From contig JACJYC010000002.1 in the NCBI GenBank assembly GCA_020636325.1, positions 558,001-622,000 on the forward strand: a DNA stretch of 64,000 nt. Reading direction: 5' to 3'. Made by a program: the position numbers and the translations under genes. This document shows, piece by piece, positions 1 to 8,183 of this stretch. The notes below the pieces were generated by a model. That model was not told the origin of the DNA and did not search any database. It saw only the letters and a list, made by a program, of their open reading frames with translations. The first letter of the stretch is position 1. The number at the start of each line of letters is the position of its first letter. The DNA comes from Lewinellaceae bacterium (GTDB taxonomy: Bacteria > Bacteroidota > Bacteroidia > Chitinophagales > Saprospiraceae).

Positions 1-846
1 GCGTTGCAAGGCCTTCACATAGGATTCATCGGTCCGGATCGGGATCTGGTCGGCGCCGCATTTCAAAAAGACGCTTCTGAAATACTGGTAGTTGCGTTGA
101 TAGCGGCCGCTGTAGTCGTGCTGGAGCCGCCGGGAAGAAGTGTCTATCCATTGCAAGGCGCCCGTTTCAGGATCGAGGGCCCTTACCAGGCCGATATTCG
201 GCAGCGTTGCCTCTGCGGGATCGGTAAGCTGAACCCCGACCAGGTCGTGCCTGCGGGCGGCAATTCTCAACGGCAGTTCATACCCGCTATCCTGAAAATC
301 GGAAAGCACAAAACAGATGCTTCGCTTTTTGATGGCGTTGTTGAAATGGCCCAAAGCAGCCGATATGTCGGTACCGGCTCCGACCGGTTCGAAATTGATC
401 AGTTCCCGGATGATCCGCAAAATATGCTGCCGGCCTTTCTTCGGCGGGATGAACATCTCTACCCGATCCGAAAAAAAGATCACGCCTACCTTATCATTGT
501 TGTTGATCGCTGAAAAAGCCAGCACGGCGCATATTTCTGCTATGATCTCGGTTTTCAACTGGTTGACCGTGCCAAAAAAGGCAGACTGGCTGACATCGAC
601 CAGGAGCATTACGGTCAGTTCCCGTTCTTCTTCATACACCTTTACGTATGGCTCACCGGTCCGGGCTGTTACGTTCCAGTCGATATCCCGTACGTCATCG
701 CCATACTGATAACTCCGCACTTCGCTGAACGACATGCCGCGCCCTTTAAAAGCCGTATGATACTCCCCGGAGAAGATATGATTGCTCAAGCCCTTCGTCT
801 TGATCTCAATTTTCCTGACTTTCTTGAGGAGTTCGCTGGTTTCCAT
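1..846 (-). CDS. DUF58 domain protein (C-terminus beyond window)
   Basis: The reading frame is open from the ATG at 846 to the first base, 282 codons, so only the last few residues can be missing (family members are about 290 residues). The DUF58 signature is visible near residues 40-60 (SYQYGDDVRDIDWNVTART), followed by a von Willebrand A-like segment (MLLVDVSQSAFF) with a DxS metal-site motif. DUF58 proteins are paired with MoxR ATPases in stress and aerotolerance loci; the biochemical role is not established. It lies 20 bp downstream of the moxR stop on the same strand, so the two are probably co-transcribed. Confidence 0.9.
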   Translation of the reverse strand, partial: METSELLKKVRKIEIKTKGLSNHIFSGEYHTAFKGRGMSFSEVRSYQYGDDVRDIDWNVTARTGEPYVKVYEEERELTVMLLVDVSQSAFFGTVNQLKTEIIAEICAVLAFSAINNNDKVGVIFFSDRVEMFIPPKKGRQHILRIIRELINFEPVGAGTDISAALGHFNNAIKKRSICFVLSDFQDSGYELPLRIAARRHDLVGVQLTDPAEATLPNIGLVRALDPETGALQWIDTSSRRLQHDYSGRYQRNYQYFRSVFLKCGADQIPIRTDESYVKALQR

Positions 847-866
847 GAACTGCTTTTTCTGCTTGC

Positions 867-1865
867 TTAGGGGACTTCCACCGCGTTCAAAACCTTGGTG
901 ATGATATCTTCCTGGGTGATGTTTTCGGCTTCAGCCTCAAAGGTCAGGCCGATCCTGTGGCGGAGTACGTCAAAGCAGATCTGCCGCACATCTTCCGGAA
1001 TTACGTATCCCCTGCGCCGCAGGAAGGCATACGCTTTGGCCGCCGAAGCAAGCGCGATGCTGGCCCTGGGCGATCCGCCGTAATTGATGAGCGGCTGCAG
1101 GTCCCGGAGGCCGTGTTCTGCCGGAAAACGGGTAGCAAAGACAATATTGAGGATATATTTTTCTATCTTTTCGTCCATGTACACCTTGCGGACCGAGTCT
1201 CTGGCTGTGATGATCTCTTTTGGCGTGACGACCTTGGCAACCTCATTGAAACTGTCAGCCGCCAGGTTTCGCCTGATGATCTCCTGTTCTTCCTCCTTGC
1301 TCGGGTAGCTGATCTTGACCTTGAGCATAAAGCGGTCTACCTGCGCTTCGGGCAGCGGATAGGTCCCTTCCTGTTCAATGGGGTTTTGGGTGGCCAGTAC
1401 CAGGAAAGGTTCTTCAAGTTTGTAGGATTCGCTGCCGATGGTGACCTGGCGTTCCTGCATGGCTTCGAGCAAAGCGCTTTGCACTTTGGCCGGCGCGCGG
1501 TTGATCTCATCCGCCAGGATGAAGTTGGCAAAAACGGGGCCTTTCCGTACGGAAAATTCGTTTTTGCTCGGATTATAGATCATGGTGCCGATGATATCGG
1601 CGGGCAGGAGGTCGGGCGTGAATTGGATCCGGCTGAATTTGGCGTCAATTGCTTTGGACAGGGTCTTGATCGCCAGGGTTTTGGCCAACCCCGGAAGGCC
1701 TTCCAGCAATATGTGCCCGCGGGTGAGCAGCCCCAGCAAAAGCCGGTCGATCATATACTGCTGACCGACGATGACCTTGGCGGTTTCCTCATTTAGTTTG
1801 GCTACAAAAGCGCTGTCTATGTAAATTTGCTGATTGAGCGCCTCAATGTCCACTGATTGTGTCAT
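867..1865 (-). CDS. MoxR family AAA+ ATPase
   Basis: A 332-residue MoxR-type AAA+ ATPase. Walker A is GLPGLAKT at about residues 56-63, Walker B FILADE at about 115-120, and a sensor segment ATQNPIEQEGTYPLPEAQ follows. MoxR proteins act as chaperone-like ATPases that help assemble or activate partner complexes, commonly with DUF58 and von Willebrand A proteins; here the DUF58 gene follows directly. Length is normal for the family. A weak -7-like box CATTTTTG lies upstream on the minus strand at 1912-1919. The specific partner is inferred only from adjacency. Confidence 0.95.
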   Translation of the reverse strand: MTQSVDIEALNQQIYIDSAFVAKLNEETAKVIVGQQYMIDRLLLGLLTRGHILLEGLPGLAKTLAIKTLSKAIDAKFSRIQFTPDLLPADIIGTMIYNPSKNEFSVRKGPVFANFILADEINRAPAKVQSALLEAMQERQVTIGSESYKLEEPFLVLATQNPIEQEGTYPLPEAQVDRFMLKVKISYPSKEEEQEIIRRNLAADSFNEVAKVVTPKEIITARDSVRKVYMDEKIEKYILNIVFATRFPAEHGLRDLQPLINYGGSPRASIALASAAKAYAFLRRRGYVIPEDVRQICFDVLRHRIGLTFEAEAENITQEDIITKVLNAVEVP

Positions 1866-1951
1866 GGAAGAAGGTTTATTGAAGCCTGGGCGATGTGTTC
1901 GCGCAAGGGTGCAAAAATGCGAATTTTTTCAAGAATACAAAAGCAAAAAGC

Positions 1952-2614
1952 ATGTCATATCGAATTGTCCCTATTGTAATCACAACGATTTTACTGTCTT
2001 TTTCCTGCCTGGCCCAAACCCCGGGCGACCGGGCCAAATCGGCTGCATCCGCGCTGCGCAACGGGGCGTTGGTGGTCCGGCTCGTCAGCAATCAGCGCAA
2101 AACCGAAGCCTACCGGGAAATGCTGGCCAACCCCGAACTGAAAGACAAGGAAAAAAACAGGATAGAAACCCTGCTCCGGGAAACCGAATCGGAAACCCGG
2201 GAAAAGAACAGCCTGATCATGAAGATTTTCAAAGCCGAATTCAAGATTTGTCCGGTTTTCTTCATGTATGATTCCGATTCCCGGCGATTGTTGCAAAAAG
2301 AAACCGGCGGATTTTTCCTGAACGACAATCTGGAGACTGACCCCTCTATAACTTTAGCGAATATTCCCTATTTAGTGCTTAAATTTGCCTACACCGACGA
2401 AAGCACGACCAGCCGGGCAGAAGCGATGATCTTTATGGATGATCAGCTGCAGGACCTTGAAGCGCCATTCCCTTATGCTTTTCCGCTGAGTAATGCGGGC
2501 TTGGCGCTGACCCACCTGACCAGCGGAAACCTGGCTTTCGAAAAGCACTTTCGGAAACGCGTGGCAAAACTGAACAAGCGACTGGCAAAAGCCATAGGCG
2601 CCTTACTCGAATAG
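1952..2614 (+). CDS. exported protein of unknown function
   Basis: 220 residues from the ATG at 1952. An upstream in-frame ATG at 1895 would add 19 residues in front of a clear signal peptide (residues 1-22, ending CLAQ), so the internal start is preferred. No catalytic motif is recognised. The mature protein is rich in Glu, Lys and Arg with helical character in the first half, and reads like a family restricted to Bacteroidota. It is divergent from moxR and 17 bp upstream of the acyl-CoA ligase gene, with which it may share a transcript. Function unknown. Confidence 0.75.
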   Translation: MSYRIVPIVITTILLSFSCLAQTPGDRAKSAASALRNGALVVRLVSNQRKTEAYREMLANPELKDKEKNRIETLLRETESETREKNSLIMKIFKAEFKICPVFFMYDSDSRRLLQKETGGFFLNDNLETDPSITLANIPYLVLKFAYTDESTTSRAEAMIFMDDQLQDLEAPFPYAFPLSNAGLALTHLTSGNLAFEKHFRKRVAKLNKRLAKAIGALLE

Positions 2615-2631
2615 CACACAAATAACACAAT

Positions 2632-4314
2632 ATGCAGCAGGCCTTAACCAAACTTGAAACCATTCTGGATGCTTTTTACCATTGGGAAAAAACCACCCCC
2701 GACGCCCCGTTCCTTTACCAGCCGCTCGGCGGCCGTCAGGACATCCTCACCTGGGCCGAGGCCGGGCAGCAAGCCAGGAAAATGGCCGCCTATTTGCGCA
2801 AAACCGGTCTTTCTCCTGGCGACCACGTGGGCATGGTTTCCAAAAATTGCTGCCACTGGATTATTGCAGACCTGGCCATCATGCTGTCCGGCTGCGTATC
2901 CGTCCCGTTCTATCCCACACTGACCCCGGAGCAATTCCAGGAAGTCCTGGCGCTCAGCGACGTCAAAGCCCTTTTTGCCGGCAAACTGGATGATTGGGAA
3001 AGCTTCAGGCCGGGTATTCCCGAAGATCTTCCGGTTATCGCTTTTCCGGATTATCCCGGCAATGCAAAAATCACAGGCGGGGTATCCTGGGCAGAAGTCA
3101 TGGAGAAAGACCTCCCGTTTTTGCCCGAGTATTACCCGGAGCCCGATACCTTGTGGACGATCTTGTTCACCTCGGGTACAACCGGCACGCCAAAAGGCGT
3201 GATGCTCGAGTACAAGGCGCCGGCCATGCTCATTCAGGTCGAAAGGGATTACAACAACCTGGCCTTGTTCGGCCATCAGGAGAACCGTTTTTTTTCTTAT
3301 CTCCCGCTGAATCATATTGCCGAACGGGCCATTGTGGAATGCGCTGCCGTTTATACCGGCGGCGCAATATATTTTGTTGAAAACATGGACACTTTCGTCC
3401 AAAACCTCCAGGCTGCCCGCCCCAATACCTTCCTGGCGGTACCCAGGATCTGGTCAAAATTCCAGCAGGGCATTCTGCAAAAACTCCCGCAAAAAAGGTT
3501 GGACCTCCTGCTGCGGATCCCGTTGATTTCAACGCTGATCCGGAAAAAGATCAAAAAGGGTCTGGGTTTAGACCAGGCAAGGATCCTCGCAACCGGCGCA
3601 GCTCCCATGCCCGACGCGTTGAAATCCTGGTACTTGCGGCTCGGCATGCCGATCCTGGAGGTATACGGGATGACCGAGAATTGCGGCGCCTGCTCCCTGA
3701 TGCCGCGCAACGGGATCAAATCCGGCGTAGTCGGCAAACCCTTGCAAACTGCAGAAGTGAAAATCGATGCCGATTCCGGCGAAATTCTGATGACGGCGCC
3801 CTGGGTCATGAGGGGGTACTACAACGACGAGCCCAAAACCCGGCAGGTTATCCGGAACGGCTGGCTCCACACCGGCGATCAGGGCCGGCTGGATGACGAA
3901 GGTTACCTCAAGATTACAGGCCGGGTAAGCGATACCTTCAAGTCGTCAAAAGGAAAATTCATCGTGCCCGGCCCTATGGAGTCCGGTTTTGCCCGGAATG
4001 ATTTCATCGAACAGGTTTGTGTGGTCGGCATGGCCCTGCCGCAGCCGGTTGCCCTCATTACGTTGTCCGAATCGGGGAAAAAAGCCGAACAAAACAGCAT
4101 TAAAGCCAGCCTGACCCATACGCTGGCGTCCATTAATCAAGGCTTGGCCGGCTTTGAACGGATCTATACGGTCGTGATCGTAAAGGATGACTGGACCATC
4201 GAAAACGGCATACTGACCCCCACTTTAAAGATCAAACGCAATGCCGTTTCAAACTATTATGAACCGTATCTTCAGGATTGGATCGAAAAAAAGGAATCCA
4301 TTGTTTGGGAATAA
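2632..4314 (+). CDS. long-chain acyl-CoA synthetase (AMP-forming)
   Basis: 560 residues of the adenylate-forming superfamily. The phosphate-binding loop is FTSGTTGTPKGVML at about residues 180-193, the adenine motif YGMTENCGA lies near 345, the GDQGRLDDEGYLKITGR hinge near 415, and the C-terminal catalytic Lys is in LTPTLKIKR near 535. The SSKGKFIVP segment after the hinge is typical of FadD15/FAA-type long-chain ligases. Expected reaction: fatty acid + ATP + CoA to acyl-CoA via acyl-AMP, cytoplasmic or membrane-associated. An aldehyde dehydrogenase gene follows 54 bp downstream, suggesting linked fatty aldehyde and fatty acid activation. Exact chain length cannot be read from sequence. Confidence 0.92.
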   Translation: MQQALTKLETILDAFYHWEKTTPDAPFLYQPLGGRQDILTWAEAGQQARKMAAYLRKTGLSPGDHVGMVSKNCCHWIIADLAIMLSGCVSVPFYPTLTPEQFQEVLALSDVKALFAGKLDDWESFRPGIPEDLPVIAFPDYPGNAKITGGVSWAEVMEKDLPFLPEYYPEPDTLWTILFTSGTTGTPKGVMLEYKAPAMLIQVERDYNNLALFGHQENRFFSYLPLNHIAERAIVECAAVYTGGAIYFVENMDTFVQNLQAARPNTFLAVPRIWSKFQQGILQKLPQKRLDLLLRIPLISTLIRKKIKKGLGLDQARILATGAAPMPDALKSWYLRLGMPILEVYGMTENCGACSLMPRNGIKSGVVGKPLQTAEVKIDADSGEILMTAPWVMRGYYNDEPKTRQVIRNGWLHTGDQGRLDDEGYLKITGRVSDTFKSSKGKFIVPGPMESGFARNDFIEQVCVVGMALPQPVALITLSESGKKAEQNSIKASLTHTLASINQGLAGFERIYTVVIVKDDWTIENGILTPTLKIKRNAVSNYYEPYLQDWIEKKESIVWE

Positions 4315-4368
4315 AAACCCGGCCGTGGAAAACGGTCCGGTCTTCTATAGGAATAAAACGACTGATTC

Positions 4369-5817
4369 ATGAGCGCTGCAACCGCTTCATCCGACACCCG
4401 GCAGGAAATTGCCCGCATTTTCGCCCTCCAGCAGAAAAATGCCCCCGCTGTTGGTCTTTCACCGATCCATGACCGGATCAAAAAATTGAAAAATTTCCGG
4501 GCGGCGCTCAATGATCCCGCCTGGTTCAATGCGCTTGCCGAAGCCATGCACCTGGATTTTCGGAAGCATCCGGTGGAGGCCTATGCCAGCGAGGTCGGAA
4601 CAACCACCAGTTACATCGACCATATTTGCAAAAATCTGTACAGGTGGCTATCTCCGCATAAGGAAATCACCCCGTTGCCTTTACTGGGCATCACCTCCTA
4701 TCTGCAATGCGAACCCAAAGGACAAGTCCTGATCATTTCTCCCTGGAACTATCCCGTTCTGCTGGCCTTTTGCCCGTTGGTGAACGCCATAGCGGCGGGC
4801 AATACCGTTGTATTAAAGCCTTCGGAAATGACGGCCCATACGTCCGCTTTTATCCGCGCTTTCCTGGCCGGGTTGTTCGATGAAAAAGAGGTTGCCGTAG
4901 TGGAAGGCGATGCCGAAACCGCAACCGCTTTGCTGGAATTGCCTTTCCACCATATTCACTTTACCGGCAGCCCGGCAGTGGGGAAGATCATCATGGCGGC
5001 AGCGGCGCGCAACCTCACCACCATCACGCTCGAACTGGGCGGGAAATCCCCGGCGATCGTCACACCATCCGCCGATATTGCCCTGACGGCGCAGAAAATG
5101 GCGTGGGCCAAGCATTTCAATAACGGACAGACCTGTATTGCGCCCGATTATGCCGTTATTCATGAATCGGTACTGGATCCTTTCATCCAGCATTACAAAA
5201 AAGCGCTCACCCGCTATTTCAACAGCGACGGCAAAGGAATCCAGCAATCCGACAGCCTGCCCAGGGTTATCAACCTCAAACATTTTAAACGCATACATTC
5301 TCTGCTGGAAGACGCCCTGGATAAAGGCGCAAAGGTTGCCGTAGGCGGGCAATCCGATGAGAAGGATCTGTATATTGAACCTGCTGTAATCCTGCATGTG
5401 GACGAATCCATGAATATAATGGACGAGGAGATCTTCGGGCCGCTGCTTCCGGTTGTCACCTACCGGGAAGTCAGCGAAATCCCCGCCATCATCAACCGGA
5501 GACCCAAGCCGCTGGCCCTTTACATCGCGGGCAAAAAGCGTAAAGAGATCCGTTACCTCCTGCAACATACCACGGCAGGGAACACGATCATCAATGATTA
5601 CCTGCTGGGCTTCAGCAATCCGCATTTGCCCATGGGCGGAGTCAACAACAGCGGAATGGGCCGCAGCCTCGGATTTGCCGGCTTCCGGGAGTTTTGCAAC
5701 GAACGCAGCGTAATGGACCGCCGTTTCCTTTCTTCCGGATTAAAACTGGTTTTCCCCCCTTACGGAAAAAGGGCAAATTTTGTATTGCGTTGGTTGTACC
5801 GCCTGATCAATTATTAG
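4369..5817 (+). CDS. ALDH3-type aldehyde dehydrogenase
   Basis: 482-residue NAD(P)-dependent aldehyde dehydrogenase. The cofactor loop SPWNYPV is near residue 125, the catalytic Glu in LELGGKSPAIV near 220, and the nucleophilic Cys in NNGQTCIAPDY near 255. The short length and extra hydrophobic C-terminus (residues about 455-482) resemble class 3 fatty or coniferyl aldehyde dehydrogenases, which can be membrane-associated. It oxidises aldehydes to carboxylic acids, whose products the preceding acyl-CoA ligase could activate. The gene is convergent with the peptidase gene; the stops are 28 bp apart. Substrate is inferred from context only. Confidence 0.93.
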   Translation: MSAATASSDTRQEIARIFALQQKNAPAVGLSPIHDRIKKLKNFRAALNDPAWFNALAEAMHLDFRKHPVEAYASEVGTTTSYIDHICKNLYRWLSPHKEITPLPLLGITSYLQCEPKGQVLIISPWNYPVLLAFCPLVNAIAAGNTVVLKPSEMTAHTSAFIRAFLAGLFDEKEVAVVEGDAETATALLELPFHHIHFTGSPAVGKIIMAAAARNLTTITLELGGKSPAIVTPSADIALTAQKMAWAKHFNNGQTCIAPDYAVIHESVLDPFIQHYKKALTRYFNSDGKGIQQSDSLPRVINLKHFKRIHSLLEDALDKGAKVAVGGQSDEKDLYIEPAVILHVDESMNIMDEEIFGPLLPVVTYREVSEIPAIINRRPKPLALYIAGKKRKEIRYLLQHTTAGNTIINDYLLGFSNPHLPMGGVNNSGMGRSLGFAGFREFCNERSVMDRRFLSSGLKLVFPPYGKRANFVLRWLYRLINY

Positions 5818-5845
5818 TGATCAAAATAACTGCTGAAAAACTTCC

Positions 5846-8044
5846 CTACGGTCTCGCTTTAGTTAAAAACGAGTTGTTCAGTTTTTCATCCAGAAAGTTA
5901 GTCATTTTCCGGTAAAGATGCAACCGGGTATTGCCGCCGTAGATGCCGTGGTTCCGGTTCGGGTAAAAGAAGGTATCGTATTGCTTGTCGGCATCGATCA
6001 GGGCATTGGTCATTTCGGCCGTATTCTGGAAGTGGACATTGTCGTCGCCAAGGCCGTGTACGAGGAGATAATCCCCTTTCAGCCGGTCGGCAAAGTTCAC
6101 CGGCGAATTGTCGCGGTACCCTTCGGGGTTTTCTTCTTCGGTGCGCATGTACCGCTCGGTATAAATGGTATCGTACCAGCGCCAGCTGGTCACCGGCGCC
6201 ACGGCTATGGCGGCTTTGAATACATCGTTGCCTTTCAACAGGCAGGAAGTCGACATGAACCCGCCGTAACTCCAACCGAAGATGCCGATCCTGGACGGAT
6301 CGGTATAGGGTAAGCTGCCGAGGTATTTGGCCGCTTCGATCTGGTCAATGGTTTCGTATTTACCCAACTGCAGGTAGGTCATTTTTTTGAACGCCTCTCC
6401 CCGGGCGCCTGTCCCGCGGTTGTCCACACAGGCCACAATGAACCCTTGCTGGGTCAGCATTTCATACCACCAGTAATCCTGGCCTTTCCAGCTGTCCGTT
6501 ACCATCTGGCTGCCGGGGCCGCCGTACAGGGTCATAAAAACCGGATATTTCTTTCCGGGGTCAAAGTCGGCGGGCTTTAGCATCCAGCCGTTGAGATCAA
6601 CACCTTCGCCGGTCTTGAAATTGAAGAATTCCACCGGGCTTGCGCCGTAAGTCTTTTGCAATGCGGCAATACCGGCATTGTCCTCAATCGTCCGGATCGG
6701 CTTGCTTTCCCTGTTGAACACGGTATAAGACGGGGCCTGGTTGGCCGTTGAATGCGTCAGCACAAAATAATCGAACGTGCTGCTGAATTGCGCGCTGTTC
6801 CAGCCGCTTTGCCCGATCAGGGTCTTTTTGTTCTTGCCGTCAAGGCCTAGGCTGTAGATCTGGCGTTCCAGCGGCGTTTTTTCTGCAGCCTGGTAATAGA
6901 CCACCTGCTTTTTTTCGTCAACGCCGTAAAAATCCGTTAGTTCCCATTCCCCTTTCGTCAGCTGCCTGACCAGTTTGCCGTCCATGTTGTACAGGTAGAG
7001 GTGGTTCCAGCCGTCTCCCTCGCTGGTCCAAAGGAAATGCTTGCCATCAGCCAGAAAGCGGAGGTTGTCGTGGATATCGATATAGTATTTGTTGGTCTCC
7101 CTGAGCAGAAGGTTGGTCGCGCCCGATGTGGCGTCGGCCAGCAGCAATTCCAGTTCGTTCTGGTGGCGGTTCATCCGGAAAACGCAGAGCTTTTCAGGGT
7201 CCTGGGTCCATTTGATCCGGGGAATATAGTGGTCTTCATCCTTCCAGGTATTTACCTTGACCGGATTGCCGGCAGTAATATCATAGATAAAGATGGTCAC
7301 TTTGGAGTTCTTTTCCCCGACCTTGGGGTATTTGAAGGTTTCGTATTCGGGATAAAGTTCATTGCGAAAATGGGTCAGGGTCATTTCCGGCACTTCCCGT
7401 TCGTCAAACCGGTAATAGGCAAGCCGTTTTCCATCGGGCGACCATTGAAAGCCCACATCAAAGGAAAACTCTTCTTCATACACCCAATCGGTAGCGCCGT
7501 TGATAATCGCGTTTTGTTCGCCGTCATTGGTGATCTGGCGTGTGATTCCGGTATTCAGATCCTTGTAGAACAGGTTGTTCTGAAAGACAAACGCGACCTT
7601 GTCAGCGCTGGGATTAAAGGTAGCGTACATCACTTTGCCAGTTGGGAACACGGGCGTTATTTCTCTGGATTCCCGGTCGTAAACAAAGAATTTGGCGCGT
7701 GTTGAATGCCGGTAGATGGCTTCCGTTTCCGACTTGATGAGCAGTTTGTTCTCATCATCGCTGAAGGCATAATCGTCGAAGCTCCCCCGGAATTCCGGAT
7801 TGCTTACGGCAGCCGCATCAAAAAGTGTCTGGACGAACGCGCCCGTTGTGAGGTCGTATTGCTGGATTCGGTTGCGTTCAATCTGGGTGTAATGGCGGCC
7901 GTCGTTCATGAAATTGAACCCGGGTACGGAATTCGGGTAAAAGGTGTAATCCCGCCAGATGTCTTCGAGGGTGATGCTTTTTTGGGATAATGCGCTGAAG
8001 CTCCAGGCCATTACCGCCACTAACAGTAGGATGTGATTTTTCAT
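5846..8044 (-). CDS. dipeptidyl peptidase IV-type S9 serine peptidase
   Basis: 732 residues with a signal peptide (about 1-20), an N-terminal beta-propeller region (DPPIV_N) and a C-terminal alpha/beta hydrolase. The catalytic triad can be placed: Ser592 in GWSYGGFMS, Asp668 in HGLGDDNVHF, His699 in NRNHGI. The propeller contains DWVYEEEF, the double-Glu motif that binds the substrate N-terminus in DPP IV. It should release X-Pro dipeptides in the periplasm or at the cell surface, serving peptide uptake. A -7-like box TAACTTTA lies upstream on the minus strand at 8064-8071. Monocistronic by layout. Confidence 0.95.
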   Translation of the reverse strand: MKNHILLLVAVMAWSFSALSQKSITLEDIWRDYTFYPNSVPGFNFMNDGRHYTQIERNRIQQYDLTTGAFVQTLFDAAAVSNPEFRGSFDDYAFSDDENKLLIKSETEAIYRHSTRAKFFVYDRESREITPVFPTGKVMYATFNPSADKVAFVFQNNLFYKDLNTGITRQITNDGEQNAIINGATDWVYEEEFSFDVGFQWSPDGKRLAYYRFDEREVPEMTLTHFRNELYPEYETFKYPKVGEKNSKVTIFIYDITAGNPVKVNTWKDEDHYIPRIKWTQDPEKLCVFRMNRHQNELELLLADATSGATNLLLRETNKYYIDIHDNLRFLADGKHFLWTSEGDGWNHLYLYNMDGKLVRQLTKGEWELTDFYGVDEKKQVVYYQAAEKTPLERQIYSLGLDGKNKKTLIGQSGWNSAQFSSTFDYFVLTHSTANQAPSYTVFNRESKPIRTIEDNAGIAALQKTYGASPVEFFNFKTGEGVDLNGWMLKPADFDPGKKYPVFMTLYGGPGSQMVTDSWKGQDYWWYEMLTQQGFIVACVDNRGTGARGEAFKKMTYLQLGKYETIDQIEAAKYLGSLPYTDPSRIGIFGWSYGGFMSTSCLLKGNDVFKAAIAVAPVTSWRWYDTIYTERYMRTEEENPEGYRDNSPVNFADRLKGDYLLVHGLGDDNVHFQNTAEMTNALIDADKQYDTFFYPNRNHGIYGGNTRLHLYRKMTNFLDEKLNNSFLTKARP

Positions 8045-8063
8045 GTATTCCGATTTAGAGGAG

Positions 8064-8071
8064 TAAAGTTA
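8064..8071 (-). promoter_or_regulatory. possible -7 box of the dipeptidyl peptidase gene
   Basis: Read on the minus strand this is TAACTTTA, one base from the Bacteroidota -7 consensus TAnnTTTG, 20 bp upstream of the peptidase ATG. The same variant occurs upstream of the lipoprotein gene (10874-10881) and the histidine kinase gene (32684-32691). Confidence 0.45.
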
Positions 8072-8122
8072 ATCAAGGTCATTTTTAAAATCCACTGCTA
8101 TTGTAATTTTCTGCCTGAATGT

Positions 8123-8161
8123 CAAACGCCATACCCCGACCGTGTCGAAGTATGGCGTTTG
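8123..8161 (-). terminator. hairpin downstream of the M56/BlaI operon
   Basis: A perfect 12-bp inverted repeat (8123-8134 with 8150-8161, arm CAAACGCCATAC) encloses a second 4-bp stem CGAC/GTCG. It sits between the stop of the M56 gene and the start of the peptidase gene, both minus strand. No clean T run follows, so termination or mRNA 3' protection is inferred from position and stem quality. Confidence 0.55.
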
Positions 8162-8183
8162 AGCACCCTGAAAGGGGAATCTT

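Noticed and set aside
957..1796. 279-codon plus-strand frame
   Set aside because: Lies fully antisense to the moxR ATPase gene, whose motifs are intact; composition is a mirror of its codon use.
4315..4350. Imperfect hairpin between the acyl-CoA ligase and aldehyde dehydrogenase genes
   Set aside because: Stem needs a bulge and has no T tract; the genes are likely one operon.
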